Part shown: in pieces, positions 45,301 through 54,508 of the stretch
Numbering within the stretch: position 1 is the stretch's first letter
Layout: the number at the start of each line of letters is the position of its first letter
Source: Aotearoamyces nothofagi
Lineage: Eukaryota; Ascomycota; Leotiomycetes; Leotiales; Tympanidaceae
DNA length: 64,000 nt
Reading direction: 5' to 3'
NCBI GenBank assembly: GCA_015345905.1
Contig: JADDTR010000004.1
Coordinates: 372,001 to 436,000 of the forward strand
Notes under the pieces: model-generated
What the model saw: only the letters and a program-made list of their open reading frames with translations
Databases searched by the model: none
What the model was told of the DNA's origin: nothing
Program-made: the position numbers and the translations under genes

Positions 45301-45839
45301 TTAACATGGCTGCAGCCGAAGCAGTCTTGGACGTTATCAGAAGCACCAATCAAAAGCCTGAAGCGGTCCACTACTCTTCACTGATTCATGCCAAGGGCTG
45401 TGTTCTGCATGACATAGATGGAGCTCGTTCCATCTTTGATGCTGTGATCGCCGACCCCTCAATTCGACCCCAAGCCTGCCTTTACCAGGCACTCTTCGAA
45501 GCTATGGTCGCCAACCACCGTGTTGCAGACACAGAACCTTTACTCCGACACATGTCCTCCAAGCGAGTTGACATGACCCCTTACATTGCAAACACTTTGA
45601 TTCACGGCTGGGCAAACGAGATGAACATTAAAAAGAGCGAGGCAATCTTTGCAGCCGTTGGACGTGAGAAGCGAGAGCCAAGTACTTATGAAGCAATGAC
45701 TCGGGCTTATCTTGCCGTCGAGGATAGGGAGAACGCCAAAGGTGTCGTTCAGGAAATGCTCCGCAGAGGATATCCTAACGCCGTCTCAAGCAAGATCCTA
45801 GAGCTTGTTGGTGGTGGCAATGCTAGTGCAGCATCGTGA
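42339..45839 (+). CDS. Pentatricopeptide repeat (PPR) protein, CYA5-like
   Basis: Single exon, 1166 aa. The N-terminus is basic and Ser-rich (LARQGFTKTFTHGYAQSVVA) and fits mitochondrial import. A conserved WTQFQFVKRIEWTPP element follows near residue 110. PPR motifs run in two arrays, about 220-560 and 720-1140; clear units are IQPIATAYNALLSAA, KVVPNTTTYNTLLNLLA, VEPSSFLYNALIGKLGKARR, IRPTSVTYGTIVNALCR and IQPTNHTYKLLVDTHA. The organisation resembles the fungal CYA5 family, linked in Neurospora to COX1 mRNA expression in mitochondria; that role is knowledge of the family, not shown here. An added 5' exon cannot be excluded. Confidence 0.88.
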   Translation: MPIYSNLYSNLARQGFTKTFTHGYAQSVVAATHPSSYPNQHSRSNFSRRQTRLGKLSSYQFQNAFHSNVSSSAISIQDGRPEKSVTANGGLDAYFDAWRKEHAAGEPEREWTQFQFVKRIEWTPPATELTGKEKAEIQTEISTQSRSGVDDETAALDQANAQIPRETNSIQSPDVTQVARGAAVSTPPLAPVQSPALSVDSFQLSPLLPSPSTTSISTNSDHQSQSYAEHLAKLSDARRYAEIPAVFEAMLVAGIQPIATAYNALLSAAINLPTERIQVVPKALDVYSDMLRRKVVPNTTTYNTLLNLLATRSLEVSSLKKSLENKRIRFGGMEEAGKFMFASSELEFDILSEDDRLDLAVKVFDASISGRNGHVYPAETYLKLISACAEAARVPDMVRLYEHMESNKIIPLGATFPTMIHGFATAGDLNSAVECYNEYKALAVADNKGMVDIIDRHDPSVYAALVKAYVDSDKIPGAMRFFEKLVGEYGPDNALLKDIVVSKGFVQGMLDRGVLSEALRWAGHLDYPSKVVAMSKIASFAADKGDRLTATSAFENIPSTFEDVAVPSIAMLALSVREGDVAAASKYWQILSSPDITVTSAFIEPTAMYAVALIGSGQVLEGLMQAEQMFIRIRAFATELHDEVDEGIHFVTRFMHERGITDPRTVVDEPPAYQQHAFTPVPFTAPVALPTYEDSFDPYAASTDFKGSALIADELDRGNGGRVKVSRLNEALGRFRNMRRAGRHPRYITYAKLISAAAREERMSLVHDILGMARSDIPLLTQYPVVRYGWVSILDAMVGACLTLGNRALAAQHHQELLDMGAAPTANTFGLYITTLKESTKTFDEASEAVKIFHRAKSEGVEPSSFLYNALIGKLGKARRIDDCLFYFAEMRSLGIRPTSVTYGTIVNALCRVSDEKFAEELFEEMESMPNYKARPAPYNSLMQFFLTTKRDKAKVLAYYERMKSKGIQPTNHTYKLLVDTHATLEPVNMAAAEAVLDVIRSTNQKPEAVHYSSLIHAKGCVLHDIDGARSIFDAVIADPSIRPQACLYQALFEAMVANHRVADTEPLLRHMSSKRVDMTPYIANTLIHGWANEMNIKKSEAIFAAVGREKREPSTYEAMTRAYLAVEDRENAKGVVQEMLRRGYPNAVSSKILELVGGGNASAAS

Positions 45840-46322
45840 TATCTTCTGATATCTTTAGGTGGATGCGTCTTGCATATCAAATGAATACAAATTTCTTTTG
45901 TTTCTAATACCCTTTAATCACAAAGTTGGAGAATCTGGGTATTAGGGTTAGCATCTGGGCCGGGCTGATGGGGTGGTTCGGTTCGGTTCAGCTGGCTAGC
46001 TGTCCCTTCTGTCATGATTAAACCGCTCTGTTGCACTGTACCAACATCGAGCTGGCGTTCAGGATGTCTATTGGATTTTGGAAGCGGAGGAGTTAACGGT
46101 CATATTTTGCGTAGAAAGAACATCTCAACTCATCATCTAGACGGCGGCTTTGTACCGAAGAGTATATACCGATCAGTCCAGAAAACCTGCAAATAATAAT
46201 AGCTAGGAATAGCAAATTAGCAATGCAACATTGTAACCCAACCCTGTCGGCCATTTGCTTGGCGTAAAATATTAGATTTACTTTGAGTGACGACAAATTT
46301 ACATTGAACTGTCTATTACTTT
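45840..46322. other. Intergenic, tail-to-tail PPR gene / PAN6
   Basis: 483 bp. Contains TTAGGGTTAG at 45942-45951 and a GGTTC triplet array (45976-45989). No gene-like frame. Confidence 0.5.
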
Positions 46323-47465
46323 CTAAAGTTCTGATTTTACAGGCTGTAGGATGATATTATCAATCAACCTAACAGCTGGACCTCCTCCGAGGCCCAAGTC
46401 TTCATCTGCTTGCGCATCTTCAACCGGCAGCATAGTAACAGCCCCGCTGAGAATTGCTCCTCGTGTCTCATCGATGGCATCTAGTTCTTCTAGTGTCTCC
46501 GGATCGGCCATTGATATATAGTCTGGTTCAAATCGTACACGCTGTGAGGGTTCTAGTTGTCCCTGCTCCTCAAGTAGCAATCTGCCCAGCTCGTTCGCCG
46601 GGCCCAAGATCTCGTCTCGTGAGCGACAGCCACGCGCATAAGCCGCCTCTGCAACCTTGAGAACCTTCGATAGCACAGTAGCAACTGCTCTCCTCCTTTT
46701 CCCCAGATAGACATTCCGCGAACTCATTGCCAGCCCGTCTGCTTCACGCACGGTGGGCCTGACAACTACGTCCATGTCCAGGTGGAAGTCCTTGACCATC
46801 CTTTTTATGATTACTGTCTGCTGCACGTCCTTCTGCCCAAAGTAGACCTTCTCCGGAGCTACAATGTTGAATAACTTCATGCACACAGTGGCAACTCCTC
46901 GGAAAAATGTAGGTCTGCTCGCGCCCTCCAACTTCTCCGCAATAGGCGTAATCGTCACGAAGCTTCCCTTAGCATCCACCTCTTGGTCGGGGGGGCCACT
47001 GGGATACATGATGTCCGTTGTCGGCGCGAACACAGCGGCAATACTCCCAAGGTTTCCTCCCTCGTCGCCGAGCTCCCTGTCCAAGTCTCGCAGCATCTTA
47101 CAATCCGCGTCCCATGATTTAGGGTAGCTGTCGAGATCCTCGTGCACTCCGAACTGCGACGGGTTCAGGTAGATAGAGACCACAACTGCGGAGTTCTCGC
47201 GCGCTGCATGCTTGATCAGAGAGAGGTGCCCGGCGTGCAAGGCGCCCATTGTGGGTACGAGACCGACAGAGCGGTGGTTGAGGAGGAGGTTGCGACGCCA
47301 TTGGCGGAGGGGAGGAACTTCGCGGAATACTTTGATCGATGTATTCGGGATAGTAGGGGTTCGGGATGTTTGTGCTTTAAGGAGCGAGGAAGTGCTGAAC
47401 GTTCGAATAACAACTCGAGATGATCTCAAAGCCGCGGATAGAGTCGGAGAGAGAGGGAATGGCAT
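46323..47465 (-). CDS. PAN6: Pantoate--beta-alanine ligase (pantothenate synthetase)
   Basis: Single exon, 380 aa, longer than bacterial PanC (about 280) because of an N-terminal extension with RTFSTSSLLKAQ, a likely mitochondrial presequence. Core motifs: LVPTMGALHAGHLSLIKHA (nucleotidyl-transferase HxGH site), VVVSIYLNPSQFG, YFGQKDVQQTVIIKRMV, and AMSSRNVYLGKRRR. It also has an insert with TDIMYPSG and a long loop before LFNIVAPEKVYFG. The enzyme joins pantoate and beta-alanine with ATP to make vitamin B5 for CoA. It shares a 324-bp promoter with DBP7. Confidence 0.95.
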   Translation of the reverse strand: MPFPLSPTLSAALRSSRVVIRTFSTSSLLKAQTSRTPTIPNTSIKVFREVPPLRQWRRNLLLNHRSVGLVPTMGALHAGHLSLIKHAARENSAVVVSIYLNPSQFGVHEDLDSYPKSWDADCKMLRDLDRELGDEGGNLGSIAAVFAPTTDIMYPSGPPDQEVDAKGSFVTITPIAEKLEGASRPTFFRGVATVCMKLFNIVAPEKVYFGQKDVQQTVIIKRMVKDFHLDMDVVVRPTVREADGLAMSSRNVYLGKRRRAVATVLSKVLKVAEAAYARGCRSRDEILGPANELGRLLLEEQGQLEPSQRVRFEPDYISMADPETLEELDAIDETRGAILSGAVTMLPVEDAQADEDLGLGGGPAVRLIDNIILQPVKSEL

Positions 47466-47789
47466 GGTTGCTCTCCTTTCTAGGGGCTTTTCGAACTGGG
47501 AATAATATTAGAGGTCTGCCACCTAGTTGTCATCAAGACAGAGGCCATTGCGTGAAAGATTTGTAGTAGTCGGTCTTACTGTGATGGTATCTTCTGCGTA
47601 CAACGACGCCCGTGAGATTTTGCTTGCTCGGCTGAGAGCTTCCCTCACGGGGTTAGCATTCCCGCACCCGCATGTCGGTGGTCCGTGCGCGTATTTTTGC
47701 GATAGGGAAACTTTTCTGCCGTTCTGCGAGATTGATAGCGACTCTGCAACGACTTTTTGGCAGAAATACTCTGCAATAAATTCGCAGCC
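47466..47789. promoter_or_regulatory. Shared divergent promoter PAN6 / DBP7
   Basis: 324 bp between opposed ATGs. Frames crossing it lack an ATG (the long DBP7 frame extends to a TTG at 47757). No repeats seen. Confidence 0.55.
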
Positions 47790-50327
47790 ATGGCGGACGA
47801 TGGCATGCTCCTCAACTTCGACCTTGGAACGGCGCCGTTGACCACGCAGGCTTCCTTCAAGGGCGGACGCTGGAAGGATCGATTGACTGCGAAAAAGGTT
47901 GCCCGCCATCAGCAGACGAAAGTGCACAGAGAACCTCAGCCCGTGCCGAAGAACAGGGAGATCTTCAAGGAAACCGTGCAGAACAATGTGACCGAAGAAT
48001 ATATTGGGCCTGGGCCCACCGCACGACCAGTAAAGAGACAACGAGTCGAGCCAGCCGGCAGAAACGCTGCAACTGCGGCTGTGATCTCTGGAAAGCTGCC
48101 GCCAGGAAGTATCAGCACTGGCGGGCCAAGCAAGGTTCTCCGATTCGACGACGACGAGCCTGAATTTCGACCTGTCGCAGGCAGAAATGCTGCAACTGCG
48201 TCTGTTATATCTGGAAAGCTGCCATCTGGGAGCATCAGTGTGGGGCGGCCGAGAGAGAGTGCTGGAGGAAAGCCAACACAAATTATATCGTCACTTTTCT
48301 CGTTCAACCCGTCCTCGAAGACCAAGTTCGATGAGCCTGCGGAAGAAGCTGAGCCTGCAAAACCCTCCAATGCTCCATTATCCGACGAATTTTCGACTTT
48401 TACTTCATTGGGCATGTCAAGACGATTGGCAGCACATTTGTCTACGAAACTTGAGATGAAAGCGCCTACTGCCATTCAGAAGGCAGCTATACCACAGTTG
48501 ATATCGGACGATAGTGATGCATTCATACAAGCCGAGACTGGTTCAGGAAAGACTCTAGCATACCTTCTGCCGATCGTGGAGCGGATAATGGCTATGAGTG
48601 CAAAGGAAGAAGTAGAAGGAACAGTACCTGACCCATCAAGCAAAGAGGACCAAATCCATCGGAATTCAGGCCTTTTTGCCATTGTATTGGCGCCAACTCG
48701 AGAGCTGTGCAAACAAATATCAATGGTCCTTGACAGGCTCCTGCGGTGTGCGCCTTGGATAGTCGGAACAACAGTAATTGGTGGTGAGAGTAAGAAGTCT
48801 GAGAAGGCTAGACTACGGAAAGGTGTCAATATTCTTATTGCAACTCCAGGTCGATTGGCAGATCATCTTGATAATACGGAAGTGCTTAATGTCAGCACTG
48901 TGAAGTGGCTAGTTTTGGATGAGGGCGACAGGTTGATGGAGTTAGGTTTCGAGGAAGAAATCAAGGGAATTGTGGACAAAATCAGTCAACGAGCATTGGT
49001 CAATGATATGTCAAATAGAGCACAGAAGGGTGCATTGCCAAGCCGACGAGTCACCGTACTCTGTTCTGCTACCATGAAGATGACCGTCCAGAAGCTTGGA
49101 GAGATCAGTCTGAAAGACGCTGTGCATATAAAGGCAGATCCAACAGAAGAAGAAGCAGCCAAAAGCAAAGAGAATGGGACCGACCCTACCGAGGCTGCAT
49201 TCTCGGCACCTGCCCAACTCAAGCAAGCATACGCTATTGTGCCAGCGAAATTGCGCTTGGTCACATTGATGGCAGTACTAAAGCGTGCATTCGCACGCCG
49301 AGGTTCAGTCATGAAAGCCATTGTTTTCATCTCCTGCGCCGACTCGGTCGATTTCCATTTCTCTCTCTTCAGTCGTCCTGCAGCAATATCTAAAGATGAC
49401 GCGGAAACGCCAAAGGCTCCTGCTATCGTCAAAACGGACTTGACTAAAGATACTATTGCCCCTGGCACTGCCTTCTCTAGCGATGCAAACTCCGTAACAC
49501 TCCACAAACTCCACGGCTCGCTCGCCCAGAATATTCGAACGGCAACACTCAAAGCGTTCACCGAATCCAAAGATCCAGGCGTCCTCATCTGTACCGATGT
49601 TGCCTCCCGTGGCCTCGATCTTCCAAATGTCGACTATGTCATTGAATACGATCCACCATTCTCTTCAGATGATCACTTGCACAGAGTTGGGCGAACAGCC
49701 CGCGCAGGTCGTCAAGGGCGTTCCCTCATCTTCCTCCTCCCAGGATCCGAAGAAGCATATATCAGCATTCTTTCATCCTCCTCTCCGGCATTAACAGCCT
49801 CCACAGCTGATGAGCTCCTGAGGAAGGGATTTGGTGGCACGGGTCATGAATGGGAAGAACGCGCCACCGAATGGCAACTGGATATTGAGCGCTGGGTTCT
49901 CGACTCTCCAAAGTGGCTAGAGATGGCACGGCGTGGCTTCCAGAGTCATATCAGAGCATATGCTACCCACGTTGCCACTGAGCGCAGCATGTTTGATATG
50001 AAGGCATTACATCTGGGACATCTGGCAAAAGCATTTGCGCTCCGTGACCGACCTGGAAGTATCAGAGTACCGGGCCTGAGACCTACCAAGATGACGAGAG
50101 CGGACAGAAGCGTAGCCGAGAGGAAGAAGAAGAGAGAGGAGAAGACGGGAGTGAAAGAGAGTGATAGTAGTCGCCCAGACAAGGCGCCAGAGGGAGAGCG
50201 GATCAGGAAGGCTAGAAAGGAGGCTAGGGATGCACCGAAGGAGGTGAATGCCGACGATGCTGCCAAAAGAATGAAGAGGAAGATGATGGAGCATATGGCG
50301 AGTGCGAGCGAATTCAATATTGGTTAA
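47790..50327 (+). CDS. DBP7: ATP-dependent RNA helicase Dbp7 (DEAD-box)
   Basis: Single exon, 845 aa. The start MADDGMLLNF and GGRWKDRLTAKK match Dbp7. Helicase motifs: Q motif in APTAIQKAAIPQL, I QAETGSGKTLAYLLP near 250, Ia PTRELC, Ib TPGRLADH, II DEGD (in place of DEAD, normal for Dbp7) near 376, III SATMK, V TDVASRGLDLP, VI HRVGRTARAGRQG near 630. An insert lies between III and the C-lobe. The C-terminus is Lys/Arg-rich. Dbp7 works in early 60S assembly in the nucleolus. Residues about 90-155 hold two copies of a GRNAATAxVISGKLPxGSIS element (see findings). Confidence 0.96.
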   Translation: MADDGMLLNFDLGTAPLTTQASFKGGRWKDRLTAKKVARHQQTKVHREPQPVPKNREIFKETVQNNVTEEYIGPGPTARPVKRQRVEPAGRNAATAAVISGKLPPGSISTGGPSKVLRFDDDEPEFRPVAGRNAATASVISGKLPSGSISVGRPRESAGGKPTQIISSLFSFNPSSKTKFDEPAEEAEPAKPSNAPLSDEFSTFTSLGMSRRLAAHLSTKLEMKAPTAIQKAAIPQLISDDSDAFIQAETGSGKTLAYLLPIVERIMAMSAKEEVEGTVPDPSSKEDQIHRNSGLFAIVLAPTRELCKQISMVLDRLLRCAPWIVGTTVIGGESKKSEKARLRKGVNILIATPGRLADHLDNTEVLNVSTVKWLVLDEGDRLMELGFEEEIKGIVDKISQRALVNDMSNRAQKGALPSRRVTVLCSATMKMTVQKLGEISLKDAVHIKADPTEEEAAKSKENGTDPTEAAFSAPAQLKQAYAIVPAKLRLVTLMAVLKRAFARRGSVMKAIVFISCADSVDFHFSLFSRPAAISKDDAETPKAPAIVKTDLTKDTIAPGTAFSSDANSVTLHKLHGSLAQNIRTATLKAFTESKDPGVLICTDVASRGLDLPNVDYVIEYDPPFSSDDHLHRVGRTARAGRQGRSLIFLLPGSEEAYISILSSSSPALTASTADELLRKGFGGTGHEWEERATEWQLDIERWVLDSPKWLEMARRGFQSHIRAYATHVATERSMFDMKALHLGHLAKAFALRDRPGSIRVPGLRPTKMTRADRSVAERKKKREEKTGVKESDSSRPDKAPEGERIRKARKEARDAPKEVNADDAAKRMKRKMMEHMASASEFNIG
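48054..48251 (+). repeat. In-gene tandem duplication within DBP7
   Basis: Two roughly 75-bp copies at 48054-48128 and 48177-48251 encode GRNAATAAVISGKLPPGSIS and GRNAATASVISGKLPSGSIS, separated by an acidic spacer with FDDDEPEF. They share the reading frame. Confidence 0.85.
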
Positions 50328-50919
50328 TAGAGTATGAGGACAAATAGATAGGAAAGCTCATGTGCTCTTAATATCCTTACTGTATCATGATTCATACTCA
50401 GTGTCTAGCTTGTAGCGGAAATGCGTCAGGGGATACTAGTATATTCACCGCAAATGAACCATAGAACGTTGCATCCTTTCCTTTCCCGAATAGATCGACA
50501 CGTGCTAAGAGCTATAAAAGACATAAATGGGCGTGACTCTTGTCAGTCATGGATAGGTAAGGGCTAGATATCAGAGTGGTTCATTTGATAAAATAGCGGG
50601 CTCAAAGCCGGGTTGGAGCACGGAGACGATAGCACGCTTATCTGCTCGGACTGTGTTTTTCTTTCGTGTTGGGTGATACAAGAGTCACCACTATAGCCAG
50701 GATTGAACTTGATGTCGTGCCCTCGGTAGCATGACCGGGACGGCCCCTGCGGTGCAAACTTCTCCCGACCCGACAGACCGAAGCTAGCCAACCTCCATGC
50801 CCGGGCTCACGAGGGCAGGAGCAGCTGAGCGGATTCGGTATCTAGCGATCATCTCGTATTTGTCAGGGGGGATGAGTAGCGGTATATGATTTTGGCGAAG
50901 AGAACAGATGTCGTCGATT
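50328..50919. other. Intergenic, tail-to-tail DBP7 / ASA1
   Basis: 592 bp. Checked for a tRNA (an AGAGTGGTT-type stretch occurs at 50573) but no matching acceptor stem or B box was found. Nothing else seen. Confidence 0.5.
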
Positions 50920-52392
50920 CTAGTAGATATCCCACAGGCTTACTTTACCGTCCTTACTGCCTGCTGCCAGCCAGTGCGATGTAGTGGCTTTCAGAATGCG
51001 CTTCTCTTTGACCGTCATGGCCGTGGTTCGTGGTACCAAGTCCTTGGTTTCTGTCCCATCGCTTTCGTTCTGGGATTTATGTGTGCTCTCGTCGAAGAGC
51101 TTTGCAAAGGAAACAGAATAACAGCCGTCCTTGTGCCACTTGAGGACCGCGAGCTCCTTCAGTGTCTGGACTGAGTAGACTCGCACTTTCGAGTCCCAGC
51201 CTGCGGTTGCGAAGATCTTGCCGTCGGATCGAATCTGCAGGCCTTGCTGGCCGGAGTGTTTGGTTTGGGTGATCTTGAGAGGGGTGGTCTGGATATCGGG
51301 TTTTACAGGAACCGTCCCTCTTGCTTTTGATGCACCAGCAGATGCGAAGCCCTTCGAAAGAAGAGAGGTGCCACCTGCAGAGGACTGCGAGCCTTTTATA
51401 TTTGTAGTGAATGGCTGGGAAGACGATAGGATATTGCTCCCTGGTGTTGTGGGAATTTGGTGTTTTGCGATGATGGCATCGGCAGAAGACGTCAAGTAGA
51501 ACGATTGATCCGAGCCCAGATCCAGAGATAGTATTGGCTGTGAATGCGGCTGGGACATGTACAGAATACACCAACCCTGTTCTTCTATCTCTTGAGACAC
51601 CATCGTATGGCCACTTTCATAGCCAACCACGATTGTGAGGCGCTTGCATTGATAGAAGATGGCAAGGGCCATGACCATTCCAGTATTTATAGACTTATCT
51701 CCAGGCACGGTATGTATACGTTTTTCAGACGGTACATGAAAGATGTCCACCTAGTTGCAGTAAGTATTTGATTTAGCAAGCATGAACTTTGCAGGCAAGC
51801 TTACGGCTTCGGAGCTCATGGTGTTGGGAACAGCAACGAGCAGCTCGGCAACATCCGCTGATTCAGTGAGACCATCGGCTGAAGAACCACCTTGTAGTGT
51901 CTGTGCTCTGCAGCATGCAAAAGAACAGAAATTTAACGTGTTGACTTGAAGAATATGCAGGAGCCATGGCTGCTGCCTTGGTGTCGTTGCGTCGTCCACC
52001 GGAAGCACTGTGCTTAAAGTGAGCTCATCCTCCTCCGAGAATTTCCACACAATGAGCTTGTTGTCTTTGCCATGTCTAATAAACGAGTCAGCCTCCATAT
52101 CATATCATCGATGAGGGAGGATATCATTTGCAGCAGCGGGTGCTCACGTGATTAGCCTTTTCATCCCCCACTCCGCTGATCTTAGGATGGCTCCAGCATG
52201 AGCACGCCAGACAGCAGTTGGCCTCTTGGTAGCCAGACTCCATACCACGACCCAGCCATCTGCGTCGCCGGTCACGAGGCGGCTGTTGGATCTGATAAAG
52301 GCGGTGGAATGGATTTGTGCAGCATGCCCGCGCAGAATGTACGCTGGCTGAGCAGGTGGCAGGGCCATGCTGGGATGCAGCACCTCGGCCAT
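50920..52392 (-). CDS. ASA1: ASTRA-associated protein 1 (WD40)
   Basis: Three exons, 52392..52148, 52075..51805 and 51750..50920 (introns 72 and 54 nt), encode 448 aa. WD-type blades: [57 protein letters not shown] (restored by the first join), then [40 protein letters not shown] and [17 protein letters not shown] at the very end. This matches Asa1, a partner of the ASTRA complex (Tra1, Tti1, Tel2) that helps assemble PIK-related kinases. It forms a divergent pair with the Zn2Cys6 gene. Confidence 0.93.
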
Positions 52393-53049
52393 GCGCTCCT
52401 ACAGGCTGCGGCGTGGCGGTAGAAGACAGGAATACATGTGGATTCTACTCATACCTGAAATATAGATGCAGGTTCAAGTCTTGACAGCCTGTACGTGAAG
52501 CTGGAGAGGTTCCATTTCGTCTGGACGGAATATGCCTCAGGCTGCACTCCAGCCTTGTGCTCCCGAGCTCTCGTCACCGGGATGCAACGCAACGCCAGAA
52601 AAGCGACTCCCCAAGCTTTTGTACTGGTGGATTGTGCCGATGCTAACCGTTGTGGCCTATGCACATGCGACCGACGCTACAGTATATCTACTGTATGTCG
52701 TAGCTCATATCTGGCCATGTCTTGCTCTCTTTCTAGCACTCTGTAATCTTATAATCATGTATTATATGTAGTATGTAGTATGTATTATGTATTATATGAA
52801 AGGTCTGTCATCGCCAAGCAAGGCACTTCCAAGCGGTCGAAACCACACAGCGGCACAGCCGTGGGAGCACAGTATATAGCTGAGCTGAGCTAAGCTATAT
52901 GGTTCTGCTGTAGAAGGGATTGATGCCTATGACGCCTGTAACAGGCGCCGCGGTGCTAAGAGACTGTATGGGGGATGGAGGAGAAGATGCACAGGACAGG
53001 ATGCTGTTACGGGTAGCAATGCCAGGCCGCCAGTGCCCAGCCAGGGCCT

Positions 53050-53114
53050 AATACAATACAATAAAATACAATACAATAAAATACAATACAGTAAAATACA
53101 ATACAATAAAATAC
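53050..53114. repeat. AATAC/AATAA pentamer repeat with 15-bp higher order
   Basis: Thirteen pentamers in the order AATAC, AATAC, AATAA repeated (one AGTAA variant), so the true period is 15 bp. Confidence 0.9.
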
Positions 53115-53490
53115 AGCCTGCATTCCATTCCCCGGCCCCCTTCCCCCCTTCCCCCTCGCATAACTGCCACATCCGTCGTCATCTCCATCGTCATCTCCAG
53201 CCCCATCTCCAGCCCCATCTCCCACATTCGTCTCCTACGCTTCCGTCCTCCATGCCCCATCATTTGTCTGCATTCCGGGTGGACAGAATTCCGGCAGTGG
53301 CGGTGCATACTGATGATTCATATGCCCCTTGGGCAACTGTCGTCTTGAAACGACCTATATACCTTAGTTTATACTCTATATGGTCTCTACAGTCTACTCT
53401 GCAGTCTACTCTACAGTCTGCCACTGGTCTGCTATACCTCTGCTCGGCTTCAGTAATTCGACACGGGAGCACACTGTCCTATCCTGTTTT

Positions 53491-53530
53491 GTGCTGTGCT
53501 GTGCTGTGCTGTGCTGTGCTGTGCTGTGCT
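53491..53530. repeat. GTGCT pentamer microsatellite
   Basis: Eight perfect GTGCT units. Confidence 0.92.
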
Positions 53531-53651
53531 CGTACAGGAGATGCATTCTTTCATTGATCGGCGTCACGTGTCTTGAAGCCCACGACATCTACGACATCTC
53601 TCTCCTGTGCCGTATCTGTTCGGTTCAAGTATAATCGGCAATCTGCGAGCT

Positions 53652-53699
53652 GCCATCTTCCATCTTCCATCTGCCATCTGCCATCTGCCATCTGCCATC
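53652..53699. repeat. CCATCTG/CCATCTT heptamer minisatellite
   Basis: Seven 7-bp units: GCCATCT, TCCATCT, TCCATCT, then GCCATCT copies. Confidence 0.9.
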
Positions 53700-54508
53700 A
53701 ACCCCGACGGACCGGACGCTGCGAGCATCTTGTAGGGCAGCTCTCGCAGCTCTCTGGTCTCACAGCTCTCTAGTCTTCTGGTCCCATGATCACGACCGTG
53801 ATGCGGCCGACGGCTGTCGGATTTGTCGCGCCTTTGCCCCATTTCCCATTTCCCGGTCGAGGCCCGTCCAGCGCTGCCCAGCGCTGTCGAGGCGCCGGGG
53901 TGCGCGCCCACTCGCCCACTACGGCGATCTCGCCCGCGTAGCGCAGCCCGGATCAGCAACTCTCCGCGATCTTCTGGAGCAAGACACGCCTGAACTCGGC
54001 TCTCTGGATTCTGGACTTGGATCACGGCCGAGCCTTCCCCATCCATGCCCGCGAGTTGTGCCTCGACGTTGATTCCGACATTGCGCACGCTGTGCAGGCT
54101 GCGCATCAAGAGTCCTGTATACTCGTGACTGAGCTCGCCGCGCAATCGAGCTCGAGCTCGGGGTTTGGTCTGGCTGCCGTCTCTTCTGCCAGCCTCGGCA
54201 TCCAGTCTGTATACTACGCTTCCTGCGATCATATCGCTACATCACCACCGTGGCGGCATACATCATCGAGGCCAGTGCCCAGCTTGGCATTAATCCGGTC
54301 TGCCAATACCAGATAGCGCCAACGCTCTCGCCGCGGTATTTAGAGGCGACAGCTTCAGATCTAACACTTGTGCCAGATCTATTTCTACACCCCAACCATT
54401 TACGATAACGGCAATAGAAGTCCACGGCCTGCGAAGAGGCAGAAGGTATCACTAGCAGATACGTCGTCTGGATCTGACGCGGCCACGCCAGCGGCCTCCA
54501 AATCTCAG

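Larger units (their letters stand above)
52393..54508. other. Intergenic, divergent region ASA1 / Zn2Cys6 gene, microsatellite-rich
   Basis: 2.1 kb. Carries the arrays at 53050-53114, 53491-53530 and 53652-53699. Frames of up to 222 aa (54232-53564, - strand) are GC-driven and without motifs. The end, from 54376, is probably an exon of the Zn2Cys6 gene: it follows a CTAACACTTGTGCCAG branch/acceptor-like signal and stays open into that gene. Confidence 0.6.

Noticed and set aside
45942-45951. TTAGGGTTAG as an interstitial telomere repeat
   Set aside because: Fewer than two full hexamers and isolated between two housekeeping genes; too short to claim a telomere relic.
50573-50660. Possible tRNA with an AGAGTGGTT A-box-like stretch
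   Set aside because: No acceptor-stem pairing and no GGTTCRANNCC B box at the right distance.
53564-54232. 222-codon frame on the - strand in the ASA1/Zn2Cys6 interval
   Set aside because: The region is GC-rich so long frames arise by chance. Part of the frame is translated heptamer repeat (MADGRWQMADGRW), and there is no known domain or splice context.
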